From assembly GCA_011009095.1 (NCBI GenBank), contig VTPC01090570.1:82275-146274 (forward strand): DNA of 64,000 bases. Direction: 5' to 3'. This DNA comes from Ignelater luminosus (Eukaryota; Arthropoda; Insecta; Coleoptera; Elateridae). Every line of letters begins with the position of its first letter. Positions within the stretch are counted from its first letter, which is position 1. Below are positions 23,401 through 35,750 of the stretch, one piece after another. Position numbers and translations under genes: made by a program. The notes below the pieces were generated by a model. That model saw nothing but the letters and a program-made list of their open reading frames with translations. It was not told the DNA's origin and made no database searches.

Positions 23401-26400
23401 TTAGAATATTTTCCTTTCTAGGTACAACAAAAGACGTAAATGCTGCTTTGAAGGCTGTCGTTTTGCGTTTCTTTTCATTTTCTTTTGTCGTTAAGCAATA
23501 ATATGATCGCAGGTGACATCAAATGAAAATAATAATAATAATAACAACCCGATAATTGGTTACGCAGAATTTCTTCGTCGCTTCTAAAATAACTTTATTT
23601 CTAATTTCGACATTTTTTTGGGCATCGAAATGTTATTTCCTGGTTCTGCTGATGTTTCATTTCTATCGTAATCGCTTAACGAAAATACAGCTTATCAAAT
23701 CCAAAGTCAGTATTCTTGAATTTTCTATGAATATTAGATATCTAAACTAAAAGTCGAATGAAGGCCAAAAAGGCCAAAAATAGATGTCTGGTACCGATAT
23801 GATCTCTTCAAAAAGCAACTTTTCCCATCTCTGAGAAACCTAATTAAGTTGGAAACTGGTCTATTTGAAGAATTAAAGAGTTCGGGAAATATTGATGATG
23901 ACTATTATATTCGAATAGAAGTTTACTGCTCAAGTATATTGGTAGTAAAGCTTATCTTCCAATACAGGCAAATCTGATGTGAATTAAATTTGGGGAATTC
24001 GCGATTTATTTCCTAACTAAAAACAATGATATTGTTTAAGTCTGCACGTTTCTACACAATCTAACTAAAAGAATGGGATTGTACGAGGAAGAAATGTATT
24101 AAATAAGAAAATAAAGTAAAAGAAATCTTTACTATAGGTTTGATAATATTTTTGGAAGTCTGCAAGACGTTGTATTTTGGGAATTTAGCTTTTTTCCTTT
24201 TTTTCTTTGGCTTAAATCGCCATCAAACAGTTTCTCAATTATTTAATTGAGGCACAGAATGGCCGATTGAATAATCAAATAATCGATTAATCGATTACTA
24301 TGCATTCTTCATCGAGGGCAAAATTCGTTTTGGTTCTTAAATAGCGTATCGAAGAACTGATTGCTGAGATTATTCTTGTGGTCTATGTCGACGTTAAAAT
24401 GAGCCCTTTTGGGTTTTCTGAAAGTGGCAAACATTCTTTTTCTAACTAGCATTTTAAGACTTTTGGCGAGACTTGTAACTTTGATCATTTAATGTATTTG
24501 TAATAGTTTGAAAGGAGTAGGAAGACAAGACAAGATGATCAATTTAATTTCTGGATCTAGTCAGCACTTGAATTTTGATAACATGCATCAGGATCAACAA
24601 TATTTGTGATATCTTCGAAAGTATAGGCATGCACACATTAAATCGATTAATACAACTTTAAACACTGAATACTTAAGTCTTCTTTTAGTAGTGTTGAATT
24701 GCTCAAAAACAGAAACTAAAACATTGATCACGATATCATAAAGAGCCGTCTAAAAGCAAACATGAATAAAACTTTTTAGCTTCGAGCAACACTTTTTACA
24801 GTTTTTGGACAGAAGGGATTTCCTCGTAAGTTTGGCTCAAACTGACTTTATTTATCTACTTTTTGAAATTAATAGATAATTGTAAAGTTCAATGGGAACA
24901 GAGACCCAAAATTAAAGATAACCAAAAAGCCATATCAATAGTTTTGTCTTTTTAATTTCTTTTTGGACAGAGTTAAAAAATGGGATATAAATTGACAGAA
25001 ATATTAATGGCTAAAGAGATTTAGAAAAGGCGTACAGAATAACAAGTTGGCAAAAATAAATCTATAGTAATACAAGTTGAATTGTTTTGTTTTGATCAAG
25101 TAGTACATTATGGTTTGTTATGACGAGTCAAACAATTTTGATCAAGTTATACTAAGTACCACTGTTTTCCTTTAATATAACTTGATATCATTTTTATCGA
25201 TGTAACTTAAAAAAATGATGAAAATTTATCAAGGGAAAGCTACCTTCACAAATTGCTTTAAATGTAATTTCTACATCATTCATCAATGTAACATTTTTAT
25301 AAATAACTTATGTATGATGTATCATTGGCCGACTACACAGAAAAATTACGGTTAAATTGATTTAAATCGTTTTATCCTGTCAAACTCATTCAAACAAAAT
25401 TTTAAATGACTACCATAATGAACAAAACGATGAGAGAATAATGATAATGGATGGAAAGAATAAAAGTTCATTAGATTTCGCCTACACATTAATAAACACA
25501 AAGAAAAATTTTCAAAAAATAAATTTAAAACATTTTTAAAGCCATCTAGTAGTAAATTGCTATTTTCAAGTAGCCGGTGCTCGAGATAAATATCAAGTCT
25601 CCAGGCCATTTTGTTAACCATTCTAATTTCTTGCATCATCAGCTGAATAAGGTAAAAGAGGGCACAGTTCTGGGCTGCAAAAATTTTATTTTTCCATACA
25701 GACCTCCACTTCATTCGAAAAGCTCTGTTCTTCTCGATGAAGAGTCGTGTAGAACACTCAGCACCGTACTTGGGGGAGGATAAAGCTCATTGAATGATTC
25801 ACCCTTGCTGCCGCGTAATCAATACATGCTGACATGCAGACACCCTCGCGTTTCTCCGGCGTATGATTCTGTTCTACGAACGTTTTTATCACATATACTA
25901 CTGTTTACTTTCATTTTATAATCATGTATAATTTGCATGCTGTTGGCACGTGCCCACCCTCACTTTTTTAAGTGCAAAACAAGCTTTTTTAGATAACGAT
26001 TCGGTTAACATCAGTATGTTGGAAATCTCATACTATATGTCAAATGTTACAGTTTAATTAAATTTTTTTGAGGGGATTAAATTCCAAATGTTACAGAAAA
26101 AAATCACACTCAAACATTCATGTACAAAAGGTACATATTTTATAGAGCTATTTGTACTGTTCTTATTTTTAGCAACACAGTTGTGTTATTTACTTATTAG
26201 TATTGTTAAAAAGTAAATTGTATTTTCCCGACATTATTCATCTAATTGTAAACAAAGTCTTTCATTTGTTTGTTTTTTCGTAGATGTTGTTAAGTGAATC
26301 TTTTTGAGAAAAACGACCCCATTAATATAGTAATTTAGTATTAATTTGGTGTATTAAGAAAATTCTTTGAATGCATTGTGGTATGTAGTAATATCCATTT

Positions 26401-27425
26401 GAAGATTTTTGCAACTTTTTACAAACAATATAAGTAACAATTTTTGTTATTAATCTGGAGTAGATGCAGATTGTCAGAATGTGTTGGTTAAAAGGTTGAT
26501 CTATCTGTTGCAAATATAAGTGAATTGGTGCGTGATTTATGGTGTGCAAAGTAATTCGTTACCAGTCTGTGTCTGTTTATTTTAAGTTCATATAACTCTT
26601 AATGTCTGTATCTCATCTAGCTTCTTCTATAATTGATATATAAACTAAGAAAATTTGATCGACATAATTATTTAGGCCAGTCTATACAACCAATATCATT
26701 CGTTGAAAGCAATAATTACTTTAATTTTAAAACTTTATGTAATTAGTTTATAATGGAATTACATAATTAGGTTTACTTAATAAGGGCATCTATAAATTTA
26801 ATGTGCTGGTAATCATCAGTTGTTTGTTATATAATGCTTTTAAAATTTTAAATGGAATTAATGCTGGTTTTTTAAATAGATCTTAATTTTTTAATAGCGC
26901 TCGTTACCAACCCTTAATATGGACTAAATTGGCAAATCGAATAATGAAGATGACTCTTATAATAAAATTATATTGAAACTTTAATCAGATAAAAAATATT
27001 TTTATCAACCCCCAAAAGGAATTGGTTTCTTTGTTTGTCAGAATGCCCATTCTATTTCGTAAACCGAAAAGATACATAAAGTTGTGGTTAGGAGAAAGTT
27101 GCGCGTTCTTGGATATCGATTTATTGATGTTTTTCTTTGTCTTAAACAAATCTCAGTAAGCCCATATCGATTTCCAAAATAGCCAACCTTTCCCTAATTT
27201 GACCAGCTTTTCATTTTTTCCGGTTTACAAAATACCAGATATAATTGACAGACCGTAGATCCTGAAACTAACTTTAAAAATTAAGAATTCTTTTTAACAA
27301 GCCCGAAGCTACCAAAGAGAAGTAGAGACTTTTGGCTTGCACAAAACTATATAACCCATATCTTATTTGTAATCATTTCAAAACACCTATGTTGCCTTCA
27401 ATCGTCCAAAAAATCTGCTGTGGGG
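20445..27425. other. Long AT-rich stretch without a supported gene
   Basis: Minus frames at 20824-21162 and 25352-25714 are over 110 codons but show no motif I recognise, and their composition does not stand out. An (AAT)n run lies near 23527-23543. A short palindrome, CTCAATT-ATTT-AATTGAG, lies near 24234. No splice-bordered exon is convincing. Confidence 0.4.
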
Positions 27426-27429
27426 AATC

Positions 27430-27560
27430 TATAGTCACTTCGCTTTAATTACACAGTGCAACAGCAAAATTCTGAAATGAGATTTTTCAAGTCAGTAATA
27501 TATGACCAATATAATTTATTCCCCAAAGGATTTTGCTAGGTTAGATCAAATAAGCGTTTC
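27430..27560 (-). repeat. Dispersed repeat, copy 2
   Basis: Inverted relative of 7685-7805 (see that entry). The shared end CACAGTGCAACAG lies at 27452-27464. GGTTAGATCAAAT lies near 27540. The sequence after 27560 to about 27900, with short GC-richer blocks, may belong to the same element, but I cannot align it to another copy. Confidence 0.55.
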
Positions 27561-28424
27561 GCCATTTTTTTGAAAATGACTAAAAATGGCGATCGTCTTT
27601 TGGTTTTCACCGGGAAACTTTTTCTTGGAGAAAACTTTGGATGACCTCCTATCTGCAAATTCGCAAACCCAACTCGCTTCTCCATTATTGAAAAAACAGT
27701 TTTTCATGTCGATATTTGTTCATTTTTCCGCGATCTCTAGTGGCGAAACCTGGAAAGATAAAAAACTTGTTTCACTCGTACTGTAGACCGATTCCTAAGT
27801 AGAACAAAACTCCGAAGTTCCTTTTCGATATCTTTTAAAAATCCAATTTCGATCTCTGCTAACGGACGCCTATGGAGCAAACTCTGATCAGTGGTCTTTA
27901 AAGACTCCTGGTCCTAGTCCTTCAATATTACGCATAATGGCAGAATAAACTTTCGCCGTTTTTTTTGACACAGTCGTAACACATTGAGATCATTTTTGTA
28001 TCAGTATCATATCAGAATCCTCACACCTCATTTTGAGGCACTGTGCTATCATGAGTAACCTTAGAAAAGTCATTCTAAGTTTTTAATTGTTCAGGATTTT
28101 ATTAAAAGTAACGTTCCACAAAAACAATTTTAGAAAACCTCATACTGCTTGGAAGAATCCCGAAAGTGTAAGTGAAAATATCTGAATGTTTTTATATCGA
28201 GGTGAATATCAGAGGGCCTCGATTTTGCAAAGTTTCTTCTAGTAAATTTCAATTAAATGTAAGAATTTTTCTTTTTGGTTAATGTATAATTGATTTTTGC
28301 CGTTTGCCAAAGAGTCAAATAGCGTAAGGTAAATACTCAACAAGCTGGAATCTTGGAAAAGTCAGAGAATTTCCTTATTCGGTAAAAGGATTAGAGAAAA
28401 CTCGCCGAATTATCAAAAAGAAAA

Positions 28425-28880
28425 AAGTATCTTCTTTGTTTTTTCTCATTTTCATTCTTTCTGTTCTCTAAATTTCCCCTTATTTACATAGCCTCTATTC
28501 TACTGTTTTCTTTTTTATCTCATCTTTGTTTTTTTCTCCATTTCTCTTCTTTACTATAGTCCGTGTCACTTTTCTGTCTGCAGTTTTTTCTACTTTCCTT
28601 CTTTCCCGTGATCTTTTTCTATTTGGTCTTCTTTTTGGTAATTTCTTCGCCGTCTTCATTATATTTATTTTGCTTTTTTTTCCAATTTCCTCCCTTCACT
28701 CTTCTTTCGACTTGCTTATATTATATTTCATTACATTTTTGTTTGATCTTCTCGCATCTTTTTCCAATTCATCAATTTTTTCATTGGTTTCTTTTTTTCT
28801 TTCTAGTTTACTATCGTTTTTTAAATTTTATTTTATGACAGTTTCCACCAGTTTTGTTAGTTGTAACAACATAATTTAAT
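28425..28880 (-). repeat. Pyrimidine-rich tract; possible decayed LINE coiled-coil coding
   Basis: The plus strand is almost all T and C for about 450 bases. The minus strand therefore reads as Lys/Glu/Arg-rich frames. One piece, ETNEKIDELEKDARRSNKN, resembles the coiled coil plus LE.D.RRNN block near the N-terminus of many non-LTR ORFs. Stops interrupt it. Low-complexity drift is an equally good explanation. The plus-strand Phe/Ser-rich frames here are compositional shadows. Confidence 0.3.
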
Positions 28881-28884
28881 TTTT

Positions 28885-31800
28885 TTGATCTTTTTTTAAA
28901 TAAGCCATATATCTATCTGAGAAAAATCTGTCAAGTTGCTGGGTATAGAATTTTTCTTATAAATAGGCTGAAAAAGGGGACCTACAGTTTACATAGAATC
29001 TGAACCACGAAGATTGATGTTATTTTTCACAAATGAATCATTATGGCTAAGTTGAAATCCACAAACCTTAAGTTTTCGATATTCCTGCTGCAAGTAGGAC
29101 CCAAATCATTTGATATTCATCTGGAGATTTTTCAATTTTCGAGATTTTGTGCCTGAACATTAGAAAATTTGACTTTCGCAATACAAATCTAAGTATTAGA
29201 TTTTACGGCTCATAGCACCTAAGATGAAAAAAGACGGATCCATGTTCCGCGCCAAACCCTTCACTCTGTGTAATCTTCAGGTTTTATTTATAATAAATTA
29301 TAGTTGGTGATACTAATTTTTTTATAAATGAGATGATTTTGTTAAAATAGGCAAAAGTGAAAAAACCAAACTTTTTCTTACCTTTAGACGAATAATAGAA
29401 ATTTTATCTAGTTCTTTAAATTAACGTTTTCATCATAAAAGAAATTCAAGATTGGTAACGTAACTGCTGCGCTACGAAATAAGTTGTTTTTAATACAATG
29501 AAAAGTATGTTATACTCGAAAGAACAATTAACAGGATGATAATGATAATCGACAAGCAATTTTGCTTAAAGAAGTTTTTACATTCATTTTATGGCGTACC
29601 TGTACTTTGTAATATCAAAGTACATGTGCTAACGCGTTTAAAGGTTAGATTGACCGTTTTTTATAATAGCCTTGTTTCTTTTTATTGGAAAAATTCTACA
29701 TCCTGGAAATAAAATATTTATTATACAAAAGCGTATTATGATGGGTAATGTAAATAATTTCGTATGTTGGCTAGACAAATTTATTCAATTCGCATTCGCG
29801 TGTTGCTTATTAAAACGTTGCCCATTTTAACTTTTAGCGCTGAACGTTTCCTGCATAGAAGCAGGAAAAACTCATTTGCCCCCGTTAAAATGAACATTTA
29901 GCCTTGGGGTAAGGGAATAAACGGTGTGTGGATGTTATCTTCAGGCTTTGAACGTGATACTCCTCTATTATTGTAACCTCTAAAATTCCTCTTTAAAACA
30001 AAGAATGATAACACAATTGTAATACAAAGGTTAACGTACTGTTTTTCTAACATATTGCTTCTATAAATACTATATAGGCGCTTTCTATTTAAATTTACCA
30101 AAAGAGAAACGAATCGAACAGATCTTAAAAAGAATAGTTTATGGAAGAGATTTGCGGAAAAACAAATTATATAATTTTTATAAACAATCTATAATCTTAG
30201 TTAGTTAGTATAACAAATAAACCCTTTCAATGGTATTTATTCACACAAGAATTTAGGCCTCGCACATTTGCATTACAATGCACAACAGATCTTGCGTAAG
30301 AACAATACTCTACTTGCTTAATAATTTCAATTAAACTAGAAAAAGACAATACAAGAAAAAGTAAATGGATATATCCGGCTAATTTACCACGGTGATATTT
30401 GGAAGTATACTTTACGTTAGATATTCTTTTGTTAAAATAAAAAAATATGATTGTTACTTATACATTGTTAATTAATGGGTGATCAAGGTTAAAAACCACG
30501 CGATACATGTATTTACGGCTTTAAAATTTTGTAATTGCCCTGTTTGTTCGTTTTTTGAAACGATCAAATTCAATTGTTATTTTTTGTAATTACTATAATT
30601 AAAAAGAAAGAATAGCCAAAAACCATTTTTGTGAAGTCAAAATTTAAGATTGTAGAGTAAAAGTCATGTCATGCTTCCTTGATTCAAATACCTCGTGTTG
30701 ATACTTTATCTTTTGAAATTTTTATTGTCATTATGGGAACAGTTTGTTTATAATTAAGAGTGGGAAATTCCTACTAATGTAAGAAATTAAATAATGCAAA
30801 ACAATTTAATACTCAAAAGCATTTAATTGTAAGGTAGAAAGAACACGAAATTAACTGAAAAGTAATCAACGCACAATTTGCGTAGATAATACCTTGTTTT
30901 ACGTCAAAACTGGTCATGGCATTTACATCAGGCATATTCTGATAAAAGCATTTACTCCCGTTATTTATGTGCAAACTTCTTAAAAGCACTTCAAGTATAA
31001 AAATGGTTTTCCCATAAAGGTTACTAGGTTAAACTTAATATAATGAGCTTTCAAAGGAGGCTTAATCTAATTACTGGTTTTGACAGCTAATACGTAAGCT
31101 ATTTCATAAAAAGCAAAACTTCCCCAAAGGATTATACGATGAAAAAATCATTTTATCGGTTTAGTGCTTTGTTTATTAAACACTCCTTTATATGAAGTTA
31201 AGCCTAAAGCTTCCGAAAACGCTCCCTTAGCGATTACACCGCATTTCAACTTTTCCAGATTATAGAGGCTTCTTTGTAAAAAAGTGTTACGGGATACACT
31301 GAAGGTTTCAAAACATTTTTGTGTAAAGAAAAGTGGATTTTATCAAAAAGAAATCGATGCAACCTTACACGATTTTTCATTTGATAACGCGAGAGAGCTT
31401 TTCTTTTTTATAGAAAACGTAAACGTGACTACTCGACCAAATAGGTAAAATAGAATTCATCTAAATCACACTATTTTCGAGGTAGATGTTTGTTCGCTAT
31501 CACAAGGCATGATTTATTAGGGTATATAAATCGATAAAGTTTTTGTTTTATGGAATATCTGATATTTAAAAACTTAATTACAGAATTTGCTTTTGGAACA
31601 AATAAATTCTAAAGTTAGAATTATCGATGATATAATCAGTTTATAGACTAGTAGTCTTTTACGTTACTAAAATTAATGCTTGCTGTTTATCAGAATTATT
31701 ATTTAGACATCAAACACCATATTTGTTCTGTATACTAGATCCAATTAAATCCATTGTCATAACAGAGTATTTGTTCTTGGCAATCAAAGTTATTGGATAA

Positions 31801-32350
31801 ATAATTCTTCTTTTTGTTTCACGTTCTAATCCTATTGTTTTGGCCCATACGTAAAAGATATTTCACGATTTTATTTTTTTTACGTGTTGCAACTAATATA
31901 GCAATGTAATCATTTTGTCTTGGTTTGGAATCACTTGATTTGGAAAGGTGAAGTTTTTCAATTTTTTAGAAACAACCACCAAGTTATAATAGCACACCAA
32001 ACTATTACCGAAATCCAGAAGTCTTTATAGTCTACCAAATTGAGCCGGTATCATGCTTGATGACTGCTCAAGTGAGCTCGAAACAAGATCTCCAATATAA
32101 TTCCAAAGACATGCCAACTACAGCACGTCCTTTTTTATTCTGTTCCAATTCCAAAAATATGCCTGTCGCACTATCGATATAGATGTATTAAATATTATAT
32201 GTTTTGACTATAATATAATTCAATTGCAACTTTAGAAACAAAATATACTGTTTTGAAAAAATATTTATTTTGGGAAACCAACAAGGTAGATATCTAATCA
32301 TTCGAATTATAATATGATACAGAAAATGTGTCATTTTTTTGTCATTATAG
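28885..32350. other. AT-rich, no supported gene
   Basis: A perfect 9-bp hairpin (TGTACTTTG, loop TAATAT, CAAAGTACA) lies at 29601-29624. Nothing else stands out. 29898-30101 on minus is an unremarkable short frame. Confidence 0.45.
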
Positions 32351-32393
32351 GCATCAATCGAGGGGATAACCACTAGATAAAATGGCGTACAAT

Positions 32394-32510
32394 TATATCC
32401 ACAATATCCATACATATCCAAATACATTCGTACATATCTAACTATATCTACTATATATCCAAATATATCCACAATATCCAAATATATCCAAAATATCCAG
32501 TATATCCAAA
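32394..32510 (+). repeat. Left subterminal ATATCCA cluster
   Basis: Nine TATCCA words with A/T-rich spacers, some in regular 9-10 base steps (TATATCCACAATATCCA type). Their position next to an inverted end suggests transposase binding sites. That role is inference from known subterminal repeats of DNA transposons. The minus-strand frame over this region (IWIYWIFWIYLDIVDIFGYI) is an artefact of the repeat. Confidence 0.75.
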
Positions 32511-32890
32511 TACATTCCGACATCAAATTTCATAACAGTAATCAAATATTGGTTCGAACATTCTCAAAATAAGCAGTATTGTATAGGTTATAGGTTCAAA
32601 TATGAAGCTAAACACAAAAATTGTTTTGAAAATTTTCCAATTTTTGGCGGCCATTTTGACCATGTTCCCGAAGAGTTATCAAAAAACGAAGACGCCATGT
32701 TGTCTTTAGTTTTTGATGTAGAATCCAAATCTGAAGCCAAAATTTCAAAATTTGACAAAAGATGCGGACAGACATACAGACTTCGCAAATTGAGTAACGA
32801 CTTAGTTGATAAAAAAAAAACTGTAATAATGGTTATCACAAAGACCATCTTAATTTTTATTCTTTAACGCTTTATATGATATTTTGCTTA

Positions 32891-34335
32891 TCAATCCTTT
32901 TTAGCGTAAATGGATGGCAACCTAATAGTTGAATAGGCCCATAAAAAAATAAATTTCTTTTCGATCGTTTCAAGTTGGTTAGTTGTGTTACTTTTTGGCC
33001 ATCTATATTCGTCTAGATTTGACTTCAAAAATTTTATTTTTATATCCGATCCATTAATCTGCAGGACTCGACCATGATACCATCTGTGAGCGTAAAATAT
33101 TACATAGTAATTTTCGACCCTGATATCTATTCCCATTTCCTCTATGCCTTCATCTTCATTTTCATCATTTGAGAAGGACTCCGGATCATCATCCTCATCA
33201 GCATAAACTATGGTGTCGATGGTATCACTTTCTTCCGAACTTTCTTTATTATTTTGTTTATTTCCCGGCTTAATTCTTAGTTTAGTTTGTTTATTAGAAA
33301 CATTTTTACATTTAATTTCAATTATTTTCTCAACTTCGTTTAACCAGCATTTGGAAATGACTAGTTGAAACTGTTCATTTAATGCAGGTTCGGGTATGCT
33401 GCAAATATAATACTTTATGTCTATAAAAGTATAATCTACATTGGCTAGTGAAAGAATTCATTTATTGTTATTTTGCTCTTGCAGTTTATACAATGCACTT
33501 AGGCAACCCAGACCATGATTTGTGGTTGATTTTATATTTTCAGTTGTTAGAGCCTCTAGTGAAGCACTTAATAATGAATATATCTTTGAACTACCTTGCC
33601 CAGTCAAATAACTGAAGGCTAATATATGCCCAAATAGAAGATTACATTTGTGAGTTTTCTTGAACGGATTACTAAATACACACAATTCCCCGACAAAAAT
33701 ATGTTCATTTTGAATTACTTCGGTAATATTGGATCCGATTATAGCTAATTGCTTCTGCTCTTTCACCCTACATAGTTTATCACTGCTGAGCCTGCTTTTG
33801 CTGTTGTTGAGAAGCCAACAAAACGAACTTTTCTTAATTATCATTTGTGTTTCTCCAACAAATACTTTCAAAAATAGCCCCTCTTGAAGATAAGTGTTAG
33901 CAGCAGGATCTGTAGTATAATCTTTTAAGTTCAAATAGTCGCCTACTTGTAAATCATTTGAAAGCTGGTGTAGTTCTGTCAAGTCGCTCACATCAACAAT
34001 CTCTTCCGTTACTGTATCTTCTTCGTTTTCCCCACCAGTCTCAAAGCTGAAATATTCCTCGTCTATAAAACCTTCACTTTCTTTATTTTCTTCGGTGTGA
34101 ATTTCTTTTTCTATGTTTTCGGTTTCTTCCTCTAGCACCTCTTCAATAATCGGTAGGTTAATATTTAACCAAATCTTCATTTTCTAGTTCCATACCTAAA
34201 TTTGTGGCTGCTTCTAAAGCATCAATCTTACATTGTAGTAGTATGTTGCAAATTTCTTGATCGTCAGGTAAAACACTTGCAACATTCTTAGTCACAGAAG
34301 AATTGGTTACAGTCGCCAGTCTAGGATTATTTTTT
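32891..34335 (-). pseudogene. Spliced gene of the 2.3-kb element, function unknown
   Basis: Reading on minus: an acceptor TTTTCAAG at about 34336 opens a frame (NNPRLATVTNSSVTKN then DDQEICNILLQCKID and MELENEDLVKY). A stop at 34158-34160 and a shift near 34148 join it to the next frame (EEVLEEETENIEKEIHTEEN...). That frame runs to 33492: an acidic stretch, then VGDYLNLKDYTTD, FVGETQMIIKKSSFCWLL and SKSRLSSDKLCRVKE. Donor GTATAA at 33491, acceptor TTTGCAG ending at 33399, 93-base intron, phase 2 kept. The last exon 33398-32891 is fully open and ends in a Tyr/Trp-rich domain, VENYYVIFYAHRWYHGRVLQ then KIKFLKSNLDEYRWPK, perhaps a small beta-barrel chromatin-reader-like fold (inference). No catalytic triad is seen. 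I have the impression of related repeat-encoded arthropod proteins but cannot name the family. Confidence 0.6.
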
Positions 34336-34585
34336 CTTGAAAATATAAATGTATTTTCCTTATTTTGACCTAAAAAGTGTTACTAATTACGCAAAAACAA
34401 CAAAACTCAAATTTCTAATTAATGCTATTTATTAGAGAAATTTTGATAAAAACAAATATAAATCATCTCATAAACAGTCTTGCATGTCTCAATGTGATCA
34501 CGTGCGGTCATGTGTATTAGTAACTTAGCAACGCACACCGGTGCCAATTCTATGAACCGAATAAAAACGTCTAGTCATGCCCTTT

Positions 34586-34645
34586 TATATCCAAATATAT
34601 CCACATATTTCCAATATATCCACGTATATCCACGCATATCCAAGG
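34586..34645 (+). repeat. Right subterminal ATATCCA cluster
   Basis: Five TATCCA words plus TTTCCA variants, in the same orientation as the left cluster. Direct rather than mirrored orientation makes the two ends chemically unequal despite matched inverted termini. Confidence 0.75.
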
Positions 34646-34921
34646 AGATGTACAACTATTTCCACTAGTGGTTACCCCCTCGGCATCAATACAGCATCAG
34701 CAGTCATATTCAATCCCATTAACATTAAACTTTTGATTGTTGTAGTTCATCATTAAAATGCGCATTTAAAAGTATCAGATGACATTTGCCAAAAATACAC
34801 CAATTAGAGTTATTCACTTATTGAATCAATCAGTGTCTTCTAGCCTATATTGATTGCCAATTTTTTGGTTAGATTAACGGAATATCTCTCCAGACGCTTT
34901 CTTCTAGAACTCTGTTCTGTA

Positions 34922-35326
34922 TGGACATAGAGTTACTACAGATTCCTGGAATCAAAATAAGACGATTTAACCCAACAAGATTACAGGGTGTCAAAGTTGA
35001 ACTTAATATTCTTTGTTTTGGTGAAATATCGAGATGAAATTTTCTGTGCATTGTTACTCTAAGATACCTACACGGAAAAAAATGTTTTGTTGGGGCCACA
35101 AAAAATTTGGTGGAATTTTGGACAGCAAATATTTTTGAAAGAACAGCAAATATTTTTGTCACACTGTATAATTTTTTGCTCTTGCCACTACAGCACTTTG
35201 GTAAATGCAACAAATTTATAATTTATTTTAGTTAGGAACAGATTTAATTTTTTTAATTGACCCATTCTATAGGTAAATTAAATCGTCTTATTTTGATCCC
35301 AATAATCTGTGGTAGTTCTACGTCCA
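34922..35326. repeat. Palindromic repeat with 49-bp arms
   Basis: Arms 34922-34970 and 35278-35326 are inverted copies with about 7 mismatches in 49. The inner 20 bases (ATCAAAATAAGACGATTTAA) are identical. Weaker pairing continues outward. It starts about 230 bases outside the right end of the 2.3-kb element. The spacer has no gene; a minus frame at 34869-35213 is a shadow. Confidence 0.7.
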
Positions 35327-35748
35327 AGGTTTTTTGGGACAGGCTTCTACATCGCAAAACTGGAATTAGAAATTTTTTTGTTACATGGAATCATTACTGT
35401 TTTATGCTCCAAGTGGCAGCCCACAAGAAAGGTACCATAACGAAGAAAATTCAATCACAGCTTACTACAGTGCGGTTTTTTGCAAACATATAGTACGTGA
35501 ACGTATAACGAACCCAAGCGATTCCGTTTTCTTGTTCCAATTTTAGACCTGTGATACTTGAGTATTTTTCTGTTAGGAATCATGCTGGCGATAAAAAGTG
35601 GCTGGTTCCGTTTAACAAAATTGTAATGTTCTAGAAAAATGTTCTAATTTCAGTTTTACAATCTCGCGGTCCAGAATGCTGAGTTTCAGTGTAATAGCTT
35701 TAATGGTTCCAAACTTATCGAGTGTATACTGTTAAACGTGACACCCTG
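34984..35748. mobile_element. Possible MITE with CAGGGTGTC ends
   Basis: CAGGGTGTCAAAGTT at the left and, reversed, CAGGGTGTCACGTTT at the right, each bordered by TA (34982-34983 and 35749-35750). A TA duplication would fit a Tc1/mariner-type MITE. It overlaps the 49-bp palindrome, so two related repeats may be interleaved. Only about 11 end bases match well, so this is moderate evidence. Confidence 0.4.
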
Positions 35749-35750
35749 TA

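Larger units (their letters stand above)
32359..34682. mobile_element. Complete-ended DNA transposon of unassigned family
   Basis: Left end CGAGGGGATAACCACTAG (32359-32376) and right end (34665-34682), reversed, CGAGGGGGTAACCACTAG, agree at 17 of 18 positions. The 8-bp direct repeat GCATCAAT flanks the element (32351-32358 and 34683-34690). Length is 2324 bp. Both subterminal zones carry clusters of ATATCCA, all in the same orientation, nine left and five right. A spliced, lightly broken minus-strand gene fills the middle. No DDE transposase motif is visible. This may be a non-autonomous or deleted copy, or a family whose protein I do not recognise. An 8-bp duplication is also made by hAT, P, Merlin and some MULE elements, but the ends match none that I know. 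Confidence 0.85.

Noticed and set aside
25352..25714. 120-codon minus frame
   Set aside because: It starts with ATG but has no motif. Composition is ordinary for the region and the overlapping plus frame is equally open.
28526..28879. Phe/Ser-rich plus frames of 91-117 codons
   Set aside because: These are low-complexity shadows of the pyrimidine-rich tract.
32188..32526. 112-codon minus frame rich in Trp, Ile, Tyr and Asp
   Set aside because: It is the translation of the ATATCCA subterminal repeat, not a gene.
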